Assembly (NCBI GenBank): GCA_033239525.1
Contig: BSYO01000003.1
Span: forward strand, 11,154,001 to 11,218,000
Reading direction: 5' to 3'
Length of the DNA stretch: 64,000 nucleotides
Origin: Nepenthes gracilis
Taxonomy: Eukaryota; Streptophyta; Magnoliopsida; Caryophyllales; Nepenthaceae
Part shown: piece by piece, positions 34,595 through 44,393 of the stretch
Layout of the letters: each line of letters starts with the position of its first letter
Position numbering within the stretch: position 1 is the stretch's first letter
The notes under the pieces: model-generated
What the model was told of the DNA's origin: nothing
What the model saw: only the letters and a program-made list of their open reading frames with translations
The model's database searches: none
Made by a program: the position numbers and the translations under genes

Positions 34595-34636
34595 ACTTTG
34601 TTTCTCCTTTTGCATCGTTGTATTGTATTTTTATGG

Positions 34637-34642
34637 AATAAA
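34637..34642 (+). terminator. AATAAA poly(A) signal of the antisense gene
   Basis: AATAAA 42 bp after the TAG stop at 34592-34594, followed by a T-rich stretch near 34670-34698. Confidence 0.6.
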
Positions 34643-34703
34643 AAGAGATCCTTGAGTTTTATCACAAGTGCCTCTTTCTCTCCCCTCCTCTTTTTTTGTT
34701 ACA

Positions 34704-34858
34704 CCGAGTTTTTGTTATGACCTTAAAGGCCCGGCCTCTGGGACCACTCAGTCGTAGCCGAGTTTTTGTTATGACCTCAAGGGCCCGGCCTCTGGGACCG
34801 CTCGGTCGCAGCCGAGTTTTTGTTATGACCTCAAGGGCCCGGCCTCTGGGACCGCTCG
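34704..34858. repeat. 54-bp tandem repeat, about 2.9 copies
   Basis: Units start at 34704, 34758 and 34812 with CCGAGTTTTTGTTATGACC and end in GGCCTCTGGGACC-type sequence; the second and third are nearly identical. They lie in the gap between the antisense gene end and the end of pol, where transcription from both strands converges. Confidence 0.9.
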
Positions 34859-34879
34859 CTTTTTACTGGTAGTACTTCT

Positions 34880-36100
34880 TTAGGTGAGCGGCGTTCCAGG
34901 TCCGGGTATCAGCTTGCCATCTTGTGTGCGTAGCTTATAAGCTCCTCCTCGGAGGATAGCCGAGACCAAAAACGGCCCTTCCTAATTTGGTGAGAGCTTG
35001 TTCCTTCCAGCTATTTTTCCCGTGGCTTCCACGCTTCTTAGCACGAGGTCCCCGACCTCGAACGGCCGCGCCTTCACCTTCTTGTTGTAATAGCGAGCCA
35101 CCCGTTGTTGGTAGGTCGCTACCCTAAGTCTTGCCTGGTCGCGGACTTCCTCGAGGGCATCGAGGCTTTCTCGGAGCCTTTGGCTGTTATCCGTTGCGCT
35201 GAAGCACCCAACCCGGGGACTGGTAAGGCATACTTCTATTGGGATGACAGCTTCGACCCCGTAGCAAAGGCTGAAAGGGGTCTCTTTTGTGGGCTCTCGT
35301 GGCGTTGTCCTGTATGACCAGAGGACGGAGGGCAATTCATGTACCCATGAGCCCTCAGATAATTCCAGCCTGGTTTTTAGCCCGTGTAGGATCGTGCGGT
35401 TTGTCACTTCTACCTGTCCGTTAGCCTGCGGGTACGCCACCGACGTGTGCACCAGGTTGATCCTCAGGCTTGCGCAGTACTTAGTGAACCGCTTTCCGGT
35501 GAACTGTGTCCCGTTGTCAGTCACGATGCACTCGGGTACTCCAAACCTACACACGATGTTCTATCGGAGGAACTCCGTCGCGTTTTGCTCTGTTATTCTG
35601 ACCAGTGGTACCGCTTCCACCCATTTGGTGAAGTAGTCAATTCCCACGATCAGGAATTTCCTTTGTCCGGGAGCGAGAGGAAATGGCCCGAGGATGTCGA
35701 GCCCCCATTGGGCGAATGGCCATGGGGATTGCAGCGCCCGGAGTTCGGTGTGGGGGTGATGGATCATGTTACTGTGAAGTTGGCAACTCTAGCATTTGCG
35801 TACGAAATCCATGGCGTGATATTTCATAGTCGGCCAATAGTATCCTTGCCTCATGAGCTTAAAGGCTAGATTCTTTCCTCCAATATGGGATCTGCATATT
35901 CCGAGATGCACCTCTTGCAGGGCGTATTCGGCTTCTATTCCGGAGTGAGACACCTCAAGTAGGGGCCGAGAAGCCCGTCGATCTGACCTGACACTGTCTA
36001 CGATTGTGTACCAACCCACTGTCTTCTTTATCTTTTTGGCCTCGCTCGGGTTCTCGGGCAGTGAGCCATCAGACAGAAACTTCAGGTAGGGAGTCATCCA
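34880..36100 (-). pseudogene. Tat-1 integrase
   Basis: One reading frame with stops at 35789, 35558 and 34982. On the minus strand it shows the H-H-C-C motif (EVHLGICRSH, then C-x-x-C with a stop inside), GLDILGPF, VTDNGTQF and GQVEVTNRTI, so all three catalytic acids are present. The C-terminal GDLVLR segment is followed by SPN-stop-EGPF, where Trp is usual; TGG to TAG explains it. The stop after FLR sits where Gln would be expected. No chromodomain is seen, as is normal for the Tat lineage. Confidence 0.85.
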
Positions 36101-36214
36101 GGTGCTTCCGTCCGCGACCTACATCACCTCCCGCTCGGGGTCTTCAATGCTGGACCTGCTCAGGACCTCTCGCATCCCCCTGGCGTACTGTTCAGGATCT
36201 CCGGAAGCCGCGGC

Positions 36215-36640
36215 TCAAGCAAGCGTGTCGGCTTTGGCGTTTTCCTCCCGCGGGATGTGGATGAACTCGGTCATCTTGAATCCCACGACCATGTCCTTGA
36301 CCTTTGAAAGGTACTTGGACAGCTGCTCGTTGTTGACGTCGAAGGTTCCGCGGACCTGATTAATGACCAACTCGGAATCGCTATAGATGACGAGCTCTCT
36401 GGCCGAGCATTCCTTGGCGAGTCGGAGTCCAGTCTGCAAGGCCTCGTACTCCGCGACGTTTGTGGCCGAGAATCCCAACGTCAATGAGTACTTTATTTCC
36501 ATCCCCTCAGGTGTGCGTAACACAATCCCTGCTCCGCAGCCGTCCTTCATGGAGGAGCCGTCCACGTGCAAGGTCCAAGCGGAGGTTCTGCTGAACTCGT
36601 CCGTGACAGTCCGGTCCTCGTCACAAGTGGGCGGTGCCAT
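36215..36640 (-). pseudogene. Tat-1 second RNase H (archaeal-type aRNH)
   Basis: An RNase H domain separate from the one that follows the RT. It has LHVDGSSMKDG (Asp), AEYEALQTGL (Glu), VIYSDSELV (Asp) and ENAKADTLA (Asp), so the four metal-binding acids are intact over 141 open codons. A second RNase H of this type is characteristic of Tat-lineage elements. It lies in the same frame as the RT part, separated by one stop at 36659. A TGA at 36215 and another stop near 36119 separate it from the integrase. Confidence 0.88.
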
Positions 36641-36658
36641 CGTTTCGACGAGGAAGTC

Positions 36659-37540
36659 CTAGAGCGCCTGTCCCTTTAAGGCAGGTCTTAGACGGAACTC
36701 AATGTCAAATTCCCCCAACTCGATGGCCCACTTGATCAGCCGGCCGGAGATCTCGGGTTTCTGCAAAATAGCTCTCAAAGGTTGATCGGTTAAGACTATT
36801 ACCTTGTGCGCCTGGAAGTATGGCCTGAGTTTCCTCGCGGAACAGACCAACGCCAAGGCCACCTTCTCCGTCAGGATATACCTGGTCTCGGCGCCAGCGG
36901 GAGTCTTGCTAACGTAATACACGGGCTGTTGCTTGCCGTGCTGCTCTCGTACTAATACCGAGCTAAGTGCCGCGTCGGACACGGAGAGGTACAAGTATAG
37001 CTCTTCGCCCTGCTGAGGAGAAGCTAATAGGGGCGGACTCGAGAGGTAGCTCTTGAGTCCTTGGAATGCTTCATCGCAGTCATCATTCCACCGAAAATCC
37101 TGAGATTTTGTTCCTCTTAGCGCTTTGAAGAATGGCAGGTGCTTCTCGGCCGATTTTGCTAGGAAACGGGAGAGGGCGGCCACTCGCCCAGTGAGCTGCT
37201 GTACCTCCTTCACCGTTTGTGGAGACCGCATGTTCAGGATCGCTTGGATCTTTTCTGGGTTTGCCTCAATCCCTCGGTGTGACACGATGTAGCCCAGGAA
37301 TTTTCCGGTGGCAACACCAAACGTGCACTTACTGGGGTTGAGCTTCATTCCGTGGGTTCTGAGCACTTGGAAGGTCTCGGCCAAGTCCCATACGTGATCG
37401 CTGCTCACCCGGCTTTTGACGAGCATGTCATCGACGTATACCTCCACGCTTCTGCCCATCTAGTCTTTGAACATCTTATTCACGAGCCGTTGATAAGTTG
37501 CCCCTGCGTTCTTGAGACCAAAGGGCATTACCTTATAACA
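36659..37540 (-). pseudogene. Tat-1 RT palm/thumb and first RNase H
   Basis: Contains the catalytic VYVDDMLVKS (about 37440-37412), GKFLGYIVSHRGIE, the connection region QQLTGRVAALSRFL, and RNase H words LYLYLSVSDAAL, LTEKVALALV and VLTDQPLRAIL. A stop near 37460 (KD-stop-MGRSVE) and a one-base frameshift near 37540 separate it from the N-terminal RT part. Catalytic residues are retained. Confidence 0.87.
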
Positions 37541-38600
37541 GTATGTCCCTTGTCCGTCATGAATGACGTATGCTCCTCGTCCTCGGGGCTCATTTTGATT
37601 TGGTTGTACCCGGAGTACGCATCCATGAAACTTAAGAGTTCATGGCCGGACGTTGAGTCCACAAGGTGGTCGATCTGGGCGCGGGGAAGTCTGTCTTTGG
37701 GGCATGCCTTATTGAGGTCGGTGAAGTCCACACACATTCTCCACTTCCCATTGCTCTTTTTTACCATGACAACGTTGGCCAACCAGTCCGGGTACTGGAC
37801 CTCTCGGACGAATCCGGCGTCCAGGAGTTTCTTGACCTCCTCGTGGATTGCCACCAACTTCTCCGTGGAATAGTTTCTCCGTTTCTGTCTGACCGGATTA
37901 TGCCGTGGGTCGACGCCTAATTTGTGGACGATGACCTCGGGTGAGATCCCGGGCATGTCACTGGGGGACCATGGGAACATGTCCGAGTTTTCCCGCAGAA
38001 AACTGACGAGTTGGCCCCTTACTGCCTCTGAGAGTGAGCTCTCAATTTGGACACATTTCTCTGGATCCGCGGGATTCAACGGGACTCGGACTACAGGCTC
38101 TCCCGGCTGAGCGTGTTGCAGTGTTGCCTCGTCCCTGAGGTCGAGGTCTTCCATGGGCTGTGGAAGTGTTACTTGCTCGGTCTGGGCCAAGTAACACATC
38201 CGTCCGGTTGACTGGTCCCCGAGAACCTCTCCCACCCCACACGGGGTGGGGAACTTCATCTTGAGATGCGGGATGGAGGTCACTGCGTTGAACGCGGCCA
38301 AGCAAGGCCGTCCGAGTATCGCGTTATAGACCGAGGGAAGGTCCACGACGAGGAAGGTGAGGACTTTTGATCTTTGTCTCGGATAGGTTCCCAGGGTTAC
38401 CTCCAAGTGGATGATACCTCGAACGTGGAATCGGCTTGTTGTCGGCCCCGTAGAGTGGCCCTTCCGACGCTTTCATTTGATTCTTCTTAAGTCCTAATTT
38501 GAAGAAAGCATCAAGATACTGACAAGTTGCGAGAGCTTCCATTATCAACAAATACTCGTTTCATCCGGTAGTCATTTGCTCCATCTCAAACGAAAGTGCG
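37528..38600 (-). pseudogene. Tat-1 protease and N-terminal reverse transcriptase
   Basis: The protease active-site word VFVDNGSS is readable near 38555, followed by a frameshift (38530-38520) and then ILGRPCLAAFNAV. The open stretch 37528-38406 continues with HKLGVDPRHNPVRQKRR, GKWRMCVDFTDLNKACPKD and FMDAYSGYNQI, the fingers and palm of the RT. It ends at a frameshift caused by loss of one base in the segment that normally reads G-T-Y-C-Y. Confidence 0.85.
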
Positions 38601-38602
38601 GT

Positions 38603-40054
38603 TTATAAACCGGGGTCGGAGTGAGGAGAAGTTACATGGTCTAAATCCCTCTTGCTAAAGCAGATAACTTCGTCTTCACTCCCAAGCCCCGTCCTTGGCC
38701 TCTTCGCTGCTGCAAGCCCACATCCGTCTCCCCCAGCCGGTCTGCTGGAGATCATGTTCACGACCCCCACAGCCACTCGGTTCCTGGGGGGCTCTGCGTC
38801 TCCACCGTCCTCGGGCCCTGAGGCGTGTCCTGGCCTCTGAAGGAAGCGGCTGAGGTGTCCTCTCCGGATGAGCTCCTCAATCTCGCTCTGCAGGGTCCTG
38901 CAATCCTCCGTGCTATGGCCCCCGCAGCGGTGGAAGTCACAATACTTCGATTGGTCCCCACCGCTCGGGTTCTTCAGCTGCTTGGGCCACTTCAAAAACT
39001 TTTCTCCCCGGATCTGCATGAGGACGTTGGTGCGGGAGTCGTTCAGCGGCGTGAGATGGATTGGTCGCGGCTCTCTTCGAGAGCTCTGCTCGGCCTTATG
39101 GTGCTTCTTTGTCGTCTGGGGACTTTGATAGTCCCCAGATTTCCTTTTTCCCTCCGCAGCCTTCTGCTGAGGGAGCTCATCCCTCTCAGGCCTTTTGGCG
39201 TCGTTGGCCTCTTCGGCCGCTATGTAAGCTCTGGCCACAGCCTCAGCCTCTATGAAGGTCTGCGGGCCTTTATGTATGAGGTGCTTGAAGAAAGCACCCC
39301 CTTCGAGGGCCGAGAGGAAGGCGTTCAGCTTCACCTCGTCGGTCAGCCTCGGGATCTGCCTGGCCTCCGCGGTAAACCGTGCCAGGAATCCTCTCAAGCC
39401 CTCTCTGGCCCCCTGTTTGACTCGAGTGAGGTGCCAGGGCAGCTTTTCCACTCTCCTGCTGGAGGCAAACTGGGACAGGAAAGCCGTCGCCAGGTCTCCG
39501 AAATCGCGGATGGAGTCCGCAGGCATTCCATAGAACCACATCCGTGCATCCCCCTTCAGAGTCAAAGGGAAGCACTGGCACATGGTCGTCTCGTCCAAGC
39601 CCTGGAGGCTCAGGTGCTCCCTGAAATGGTTAAGGTGATCCATGGGATCACCGCTGCCGTCGTACAACTCCAGGTTGGGCATCTTGAACTTTGGGGGGAG
39701 CGTCCTCGTCCTAATCTCCGTGGAAAACGGAGATTGGAGTGCGTTAGCTCCTCCTCCGCTGCTCTCACGCAGCATCAGGTTCCATCCTCTTTCCGGTCTG
39801 GCCTCCACTCGAGGTGGGGCAGCCGCCCTTCTCTCGTTCAGGTAGTGCCTTAACTCATAAGGCTCCTGAACTGCGCGGCCCTCCGGGACCGTGCGGGCTC
39901 CTCTTGGGAGCGCATCTCGGGGAACCGCCTCTTGATCATCGTGGTCGCGGCGGTTCCGTTGGGCCTCCGAATGGTGTCTCTCGGGGCTTTCTCCTTGAAC
40001 CCGAGGACCTGGTTGGTCCTCGACCCTTCGTGGCGCTCTGCTGCTGGAAGCCAC
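38603..40054 (-). pseudogene. Tat-1 gag, long open frame
   Basis: 483 open codons with the Gag capsid domain (KFKMPNLELYDGSGDP, HLSLQGLDETTMCQCFP, LKGDARMWFYGMP, FLSQFASSRR, LRGFLARFTAEA) and a zinc-knuckle-like segment (YCDFHRCGGHSTEDC). The frame stays open upstream to about 40188 but no ATG is present there; the codon at 40052-40054 is GTG, and the first in-frame ATG is at about residue 94 (WNLM). The start codon is therefore lost or elsewhere. A stop at 38603 and frameshifts separate it from the protease. A 342-codon frame on the opposite strand is a shadow. Confidence 0.85.
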
Positions 40055-40059
40055 CTGGG

Positions 40060-40391
40060 TCCTCGGGTGTTCCCGCCGACTAGGAGGTCTTTCGCGGCGA
40101 CTGCCTTCTTCGTTCCCGACTTGTGGCGCCTCGGCTTGTGAGGCCAGTCGTCCGGGAGCCGTCTCGCTTAAGGCCGGCCGAGCCGCAGAGGGTCAAGTTG
40201 GTCGATTTTGGAGCAGCCCCTCACCCTCACCATCGGGGATGATCCTCAACCCCAACACGGGGGTTAGCGCCACCGCCTTGCGACGGGAGCTGCGCTCGCT
40301 TGCGCCCTTGTGTTCACAAGCATTGAGACCAGCTTAGGTCGTTGGATCGGAAAATGGGATGATCCTCAACCCCAACACCAATGGGTTAGCG
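40060..40391 (-). repeat. Tat-1 leader with duplicated 35-40 bp segment
   Basis: GGGATGATCCTCAACCCCAACAC followed by GGGTTAGCG occurs at about 40236-40278 and again at about 40356-40391, directly beside the right LTR. On the minus strand the inner copy reads TGGCGCTAACCC, near the position expected for a primer binding site. The terminal 25-30 bp seen at the left LTR start (TGTTGAGTCCGG) are replaced here. Confidence 0.5.
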
Positions 40392-41057
40392 TTAAATCGA
40401 AAGTGCGGGCGGATTCCTAGCACGACGAGACGGAGTTGGAGCAACACAAAGTGAGTAAAGGCGAGCTTCTGTGGATTAACACTTCGGTTTATGTGGAAAA
40501 CCCCTCAACTGGGCGAGGGGTGAAAACTGACGGTGATTGCGCCCTTGAAATTTCACTATGATGAAGAGAAAGTACAGCTTATGTTGAAAACTTTAACGTC
40601 CTAGAATGCGGAAAATGCAAGAAATATGACTTCTCTCCTTTCTCTCTTCTCAAGGGTTTCTTGCTAGAGCCAAGTTAGGAAGATCCGAAGCCAAAGGTCC
40701 TCCTTCGATTGTTGATGTATGAGTATTTATAGGCGATGTCGTTAAAGGGAGTGCGGGCGGATTCTGTCAGCACGCCACCATCGCCACCATCGTGGGTTGG
40801 AGCAACACTTGTGAGTAAAGGTCGAGCAAAGCGAGAAGCCGTTGGTCGGGGCGGTGGATTAACATCTGGGTCGTTTACGTCTTTCCGGTGGTCCCCATCT
40901 CAAATGGATCCTAGTGCCTGTCCGGGTGGCCAGGTGCCCGGAAGCGAGTTAGGCATTTGAACTTGATGGGGCTTAATGAGCCTTTTGGGCCGGCCCTTCT
41001 ATGCGACTTTTTGGGCCTGCGTCTGCGATTTTGGGCCCAGGGTTCCAGGACCCATCA
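40392..41057 (-). repeat. Tat-1 LTR, right copy (5' LTR relative to gag-pol), partly mosaic
   Basis: Matches the left LTR from GTTAAATCGA to ACCCATCA. It is about 120 bp shorter and contains a mosaic stretch at about 40741-40880 in which short words from the LTR start (GTGCGGGCGGATTC, TTGGAGCAACAC) alternate with words from the LTR middle (CACCATCGCCACCA, GCCGTTGGTCG). Confidence 0.8.
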
Positions 41058-41062
41058 CTTTC
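41058..41062. repeat. Target-site duplication of Tat-1, right copy (CTTTC)
   Basis: Identical to 31524-31528. Gypsy-2 integrase coding resumes here. Confidence 0.9.
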
Positions 41063-41553
41063 AACGTGGAAGATTTAATTGTTTATAAAGGCGACTTTTT
41101 TTTCACCTATTGATCCCTTTGCCACCCTCCAAGTGCACCACTTCTTAACTGTCCATTCACTCCTACGCCACTTCCTTCTCTCCCGACACACCACGATAAA
41201 ATTGATACTATTTTAGATGAACAGTTATATTTTACCAGGGATGGAGCTGTTCAACGCTTCCTTGTACATTAGGTTAGCCTACCAGAGTCTGATGATACTT
41301 GGATCTCTCGCAAGGCACTTCAACAGTTTGACCCAAATCTTTTAGAGTTCTATCAGAACCAGTAGGATTGCACTTTTTCAAGCCCCAGTCCAATTCCTTC
41401 CTGAGATATCTGTCGCTTCATCAACTTTCAACCCCCTCTTACAGGAGTCTATCGCCGTCGCTGAAGAGTTGCACAGCCGCTCAGCTTGTGGTTGAAAAAT
41501 TGATTACTGACGCTTAACTCGACGAGGTCGAGTTTTAAACACCCAAGGAGAAT
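41058..41553 (+). pseudogene. Gypsy-2 integrase end with chromodomain-like segment
   Basis: Resumes the interrupted frame with FNVEDLIVYKGDF, the usual word before a chromovirus chromodomain. Further on, another frame reads TRDGAVQRFLVH-stop-VSLPESDDTWIS and then FDPNLLEFYQ, which fits a C-terminal chromodomain with its conserved Trp codon changed to TAG. A frameshift lies between. The rest, up to the purine tract, is non-coding. Confidence 0.7.
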
Positions 41554-41947
41554 TAATACGGACATCCGATACGAAGATTCGCTTTTATTTGCCTTTCAAA
41601 TTAATTTTGATTTTATTTTCATTGATTTGATTTTTCTTTATCAAATATTTGATATTATTTTTCATTTGATTTCCTTTTTACTTTTACAATTATTTGATTA
41701 TACTTTTATTTTTAATTTTCTTTCGTATTAGATTCTCTATATAAGAATCCCTATGCTATTGTTTAGAGGATATTGATAGATAATTGATAAATAAATATTT
41801 GAAAAATTGATTGCAATTGAGCAATTATGACTTTCTTTTCCCTCTCTCCTTGGTGTCTTTTCCTTCTTCTTTCTACTCCTCTAATATTTGTTCTTATCTC
41901 TACCCTTTATTGCTATTCTCTCTACTTTTTTCCTCCTCCCTACATCA
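41554..41947 (+). repeat. Gypsy-2 3' LTR
   Basis: Starts TAATACGGACATCC (TG mutated to TA) and ends CCTACATCA; matches 27245-27664 throughout, with numerous substitutions and a few short gaps. Confidence 0.87.
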
Positions 41948-41967
41948 AAACCCCTATCACACGTGTC

Positions 41968-43222
41968 AAGTTACCAATGAGGATTGTCTTTTGGAATTGC
42001 CAGGGCGTGGCTAGAAAAGGGTTTAAAAGTGAGTTGAAGGAAATCAAGAGAGTGCAAAAGCCGAATATCTGTGCTATCCTTGAACCATCATCATCAGGAA
42101 GAACGTAGATAGAGTTATTAACAGACTAGGCTTTGAAGGCAAGGCTATCAGCGATGCCAGAGGCTTTTCAGGAGGTATTTGGGTTCTTTAGTATCACGTG
42201 TCCGTGCATGTTGAGGTCCTTGCAGTTTTGGATTAAATGGACCACATCTGTATTAGTGGTAACTACGAGAAGGCCGACTGGGTGATTTCAGTGATTTATG
42301 CTAGCCTTAAGCATCATCTTTGAAGGGGTCTCCGAGAGGATTTGATTGCACTCTTCAATACCATCACCATCCCTCAATGCACTATTGGAGAATTCAACGA
42401 CATCCTTCTCACCAAGGAGAAGCAAGGAAGGAAACTGGCTAACATGACAAAGTGTATCCGGTTGCAAAAATGGATTACTGGTTGCAGGTTAGCTGATTTG
42501 GGCTACAAAGGGCTAAAATTTACCCGGTGGAACATGAGGAGCCTCTTGCCTCAGTCCATAGGCCTCTCGATAGAGTGCTAACCACTGAAGAACGGAGCCT
42601 CAAATTCCAGAGAGCCGTGGTCTCCAACCTTCCTAGAGTTACGTCTAATATTTGTGTTGATGCTCATGGCCCTATCTACCTCCACCAAGCCGTTTAGAAT
42701 TAAAGCTATATGATGTAGCCATCCCAACTACAAGGAGACGATTAAAGGCACTAGGAGGACTTGAGTGGTTTAACCACCACCAAACTTTAATCCCTAGAAG
42801 AATATCTGAAGTTCCGGAGCATGCTCTTGTTCAGCAATATCTTTCATGAAAATAAGAATTTGTCCAAGCACATTTTGGGTGTCTAGGACTCCAGTAGGAT
42901 TAGGGGAATTGACGAGGAGCTTCTGATCAAATATAAAGATAACCCAGAGAGGGAGGAAATTTTTTGGCTCCAAAATTCCAGAGTGGATTGGATCACCCTT
43001 AAAGATAGGAAAACCCTATTCTTCCACCTGGCCGTGATTTCCAGGAGGTGGCACAAAATCACAACCTTGAAATATGATGACGAGGGATGGCACACACAGA
43101 CTTGGGATCTCAAAGACATGGCGGTCAACCACGTCATGAAGACCATCATCCCCCGCCATCCTAACAAGACCTCCCCACTCCTTATTCCTTGGCATAACAT
43201 TAAGACCTTCCCCCTTCCCACT
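41968..43222 (+). pseudogene. LINE-D ORF2, endonuclease and linker
   Basis: Starts near MRIVFWNCQGVARKGF, the usual first words of plant LINE ORF2 (APE-type endonuclease with catalytic Asn). It continues with GFSGGIWVL and TIGEFNDILLTKEKQGRK, where the GDFN motif has become GEFN, and LGYKGLKFTRWN. Stops and frameshifts are frequent. 42950-43222 is the linker before the RT (EEIFWLQNSRVDWITLKDRKTLFFH). LINE-E interrupts it at 43223-43229. Confidence 0.78.
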
Positions 43223-43229
43223 GACGGCA

Positions 43230-44393
43230 TTTTCCCTTCTTCTAATGGTGGAGGACCTCAATCTTTCCTCAAAAATCCCAAAAGACGTAAAAAGAAGCGT
43301 TCTTCTTCTTCTTTATGTTAATGCTGGTTGGGTGTATATGATTTGAGGTGTGTTGGTTTGCGGTTCATCTAGTGGTTGGCAATGGGTGTTATTTGCTGGG
43401 TGATTTAGGCACCGTGTTCTGTCTCCCGACCAAAAAAAAAAAAAGAGGGAAAGTGTCGATCAACTCGTTGACAGGAAAAATGGTATTTGGACGGTCAACT
43501 TGTTAATCGGCAAATTGGTTGCTCTTATACCGTGAGGAAAAAAAAGTGTTTTTTGGACGGTCATCTATTTGATCAGCAAAATTGGATTTTGGCCGGTTAA
43601 CTAGTTGACCGGCATTTTTCTCTCACGTAACTCTAGTTTCATGTTTGTTGGTGGAGTTACCAGTTTGAATCACCTGGACGGTATGAGGATTATGCCCAGT
43701 TTGCGTTGTGCTTGGTAAGTTGCCAAGTGTCGGGGATGGCCTTTCGCCAGATATACAAGGATTTACCGGAATGTCATGTCACTCGATATGCCATAATATG
43801 CAACAAATTGTCGAAATGGCTCTTTGGTATGAATGGGCTGTCTTTGCCAAGTTGGTTTGGTTTTGTAGGGATAAGTTTACCAGGATGGTGAATGGATCAT
43901 TGGGCCGGTATGGTGAATGGATCACTTGGCCGGTTTGAGGTTTATCCCCGGTTTGCGTTATGCATGGTAAGATGCCCAATGCCGGGATGGCTTCTCGCCT
44001 GATATACAAGATTTTATCGGAATGACATATCGCCCAATATGCCACAATATGCAACAAATTGCCGAAATGGCGCTTTGGGATGGATGGGCTGTTTTTTTGC
44101 TGGGTTGGATCAGATGTGTGGGTGGTTTTGTCCGTTCTGCTTGTTCTGTTCCCCTTTTTTGGAAAAAATGGGCGTTGCTGAGTGTATTTGTGTAGGTCAT
44201 GGGCCGATTAAGATTACTGATTGATTATACCTTTGTAATGTTTCTTTATTTTCATGACATGTTCATGTGGGTCAGGATATGCTCTAGCGTCTCTATTTTA
44301 ACTTCAAGTTGAAAAAATATTTAGAGTCAGAATACAGATTTTATTTTTTTCTTTTTTATTTTAATATACTTTACTCACCAAAAAAAAAAAAAA
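43230..44393 (+). mobile_element. LINE-E, 5'-truncated LINE inside LINE-D ORF2
   Basis: About 1.2 kb ending in TTTTAATATACTTTACTCACC followed by an A-run, similar to the other LINE 3' ends here. Flanks share GACGGCA (43223-43229 and 44394-44400), and LINE-D ORF2 continues on both sides. It contains a short coding end (stop at 43319-43321) and a 3' region with GGTCAAC/GTTGACC words (43450-43620). A tandem duplication of about 250 bp follows (TTTGCGTT at 43700 and again at 43952). Confidence 0.6.

Larger units (their letters stand above)
31529..41057 (-). mobile_element. Tat-1, Tat-lineage Ty3/gypsy element with dual RNase H and antisense gene
   Basis: A 9.5-kb element with a perfect 5-bp duplication, inserted in the Gypsy-2 integrase. 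gag and pol run on the minus strand. pol contains protease, RT, RNase H, a second archaeal-type RNase H and integrase, the domain order known for Tat-lineage elements. Between the integrase end and the left LTR lies an intact spliced gene on the opposite strand. Extra antisense ORFs of this kind are known in the Tat lineage. The element is clearly more GC-rich than its surroundings. Most pol defects are single nonsense codons in an otherwise continuous frame, so it is younger than the two chromoviruses. Confidence 0.92.
27245..41947 (+). mobile_element. Gypsy-2, chromodomain Ty3/gypsy retrotransposon split by Tat-1
   Basis: Paired LTRs (27245-27664, 41554-41947) enclose a leader, a mostly deleted gag, protease, RT/RNase H, integrase and a chromodomain-like segment. 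Without Tat-1 it is about 5.2 kb. A purine tract (AAGGAGAAT) precedes the 3' LTR. It sits between LINE-D ORF1 and ORF2. Flanks GAACT and AAACC do not match exactly, so its target duplication has diverged or is lost, consistent with an old insertion. Catalytic residues in both RT and integrase are mutated. Confidence 0.88.

Noticed and set aside
34704..34858. Spaced repeats that might suggest a CRISPR-like array
   Set aside because: The units are contiguous tandem copies without variable spacers, inside a plant retrotransposon.
38825..39853. A 342-codon open frame on the plus strand
   Set aside because: It lies entirely opposite the clearly recognisable Tat-1 gag frame, has no known domain, and is explained by the GC-rich codons of gag.
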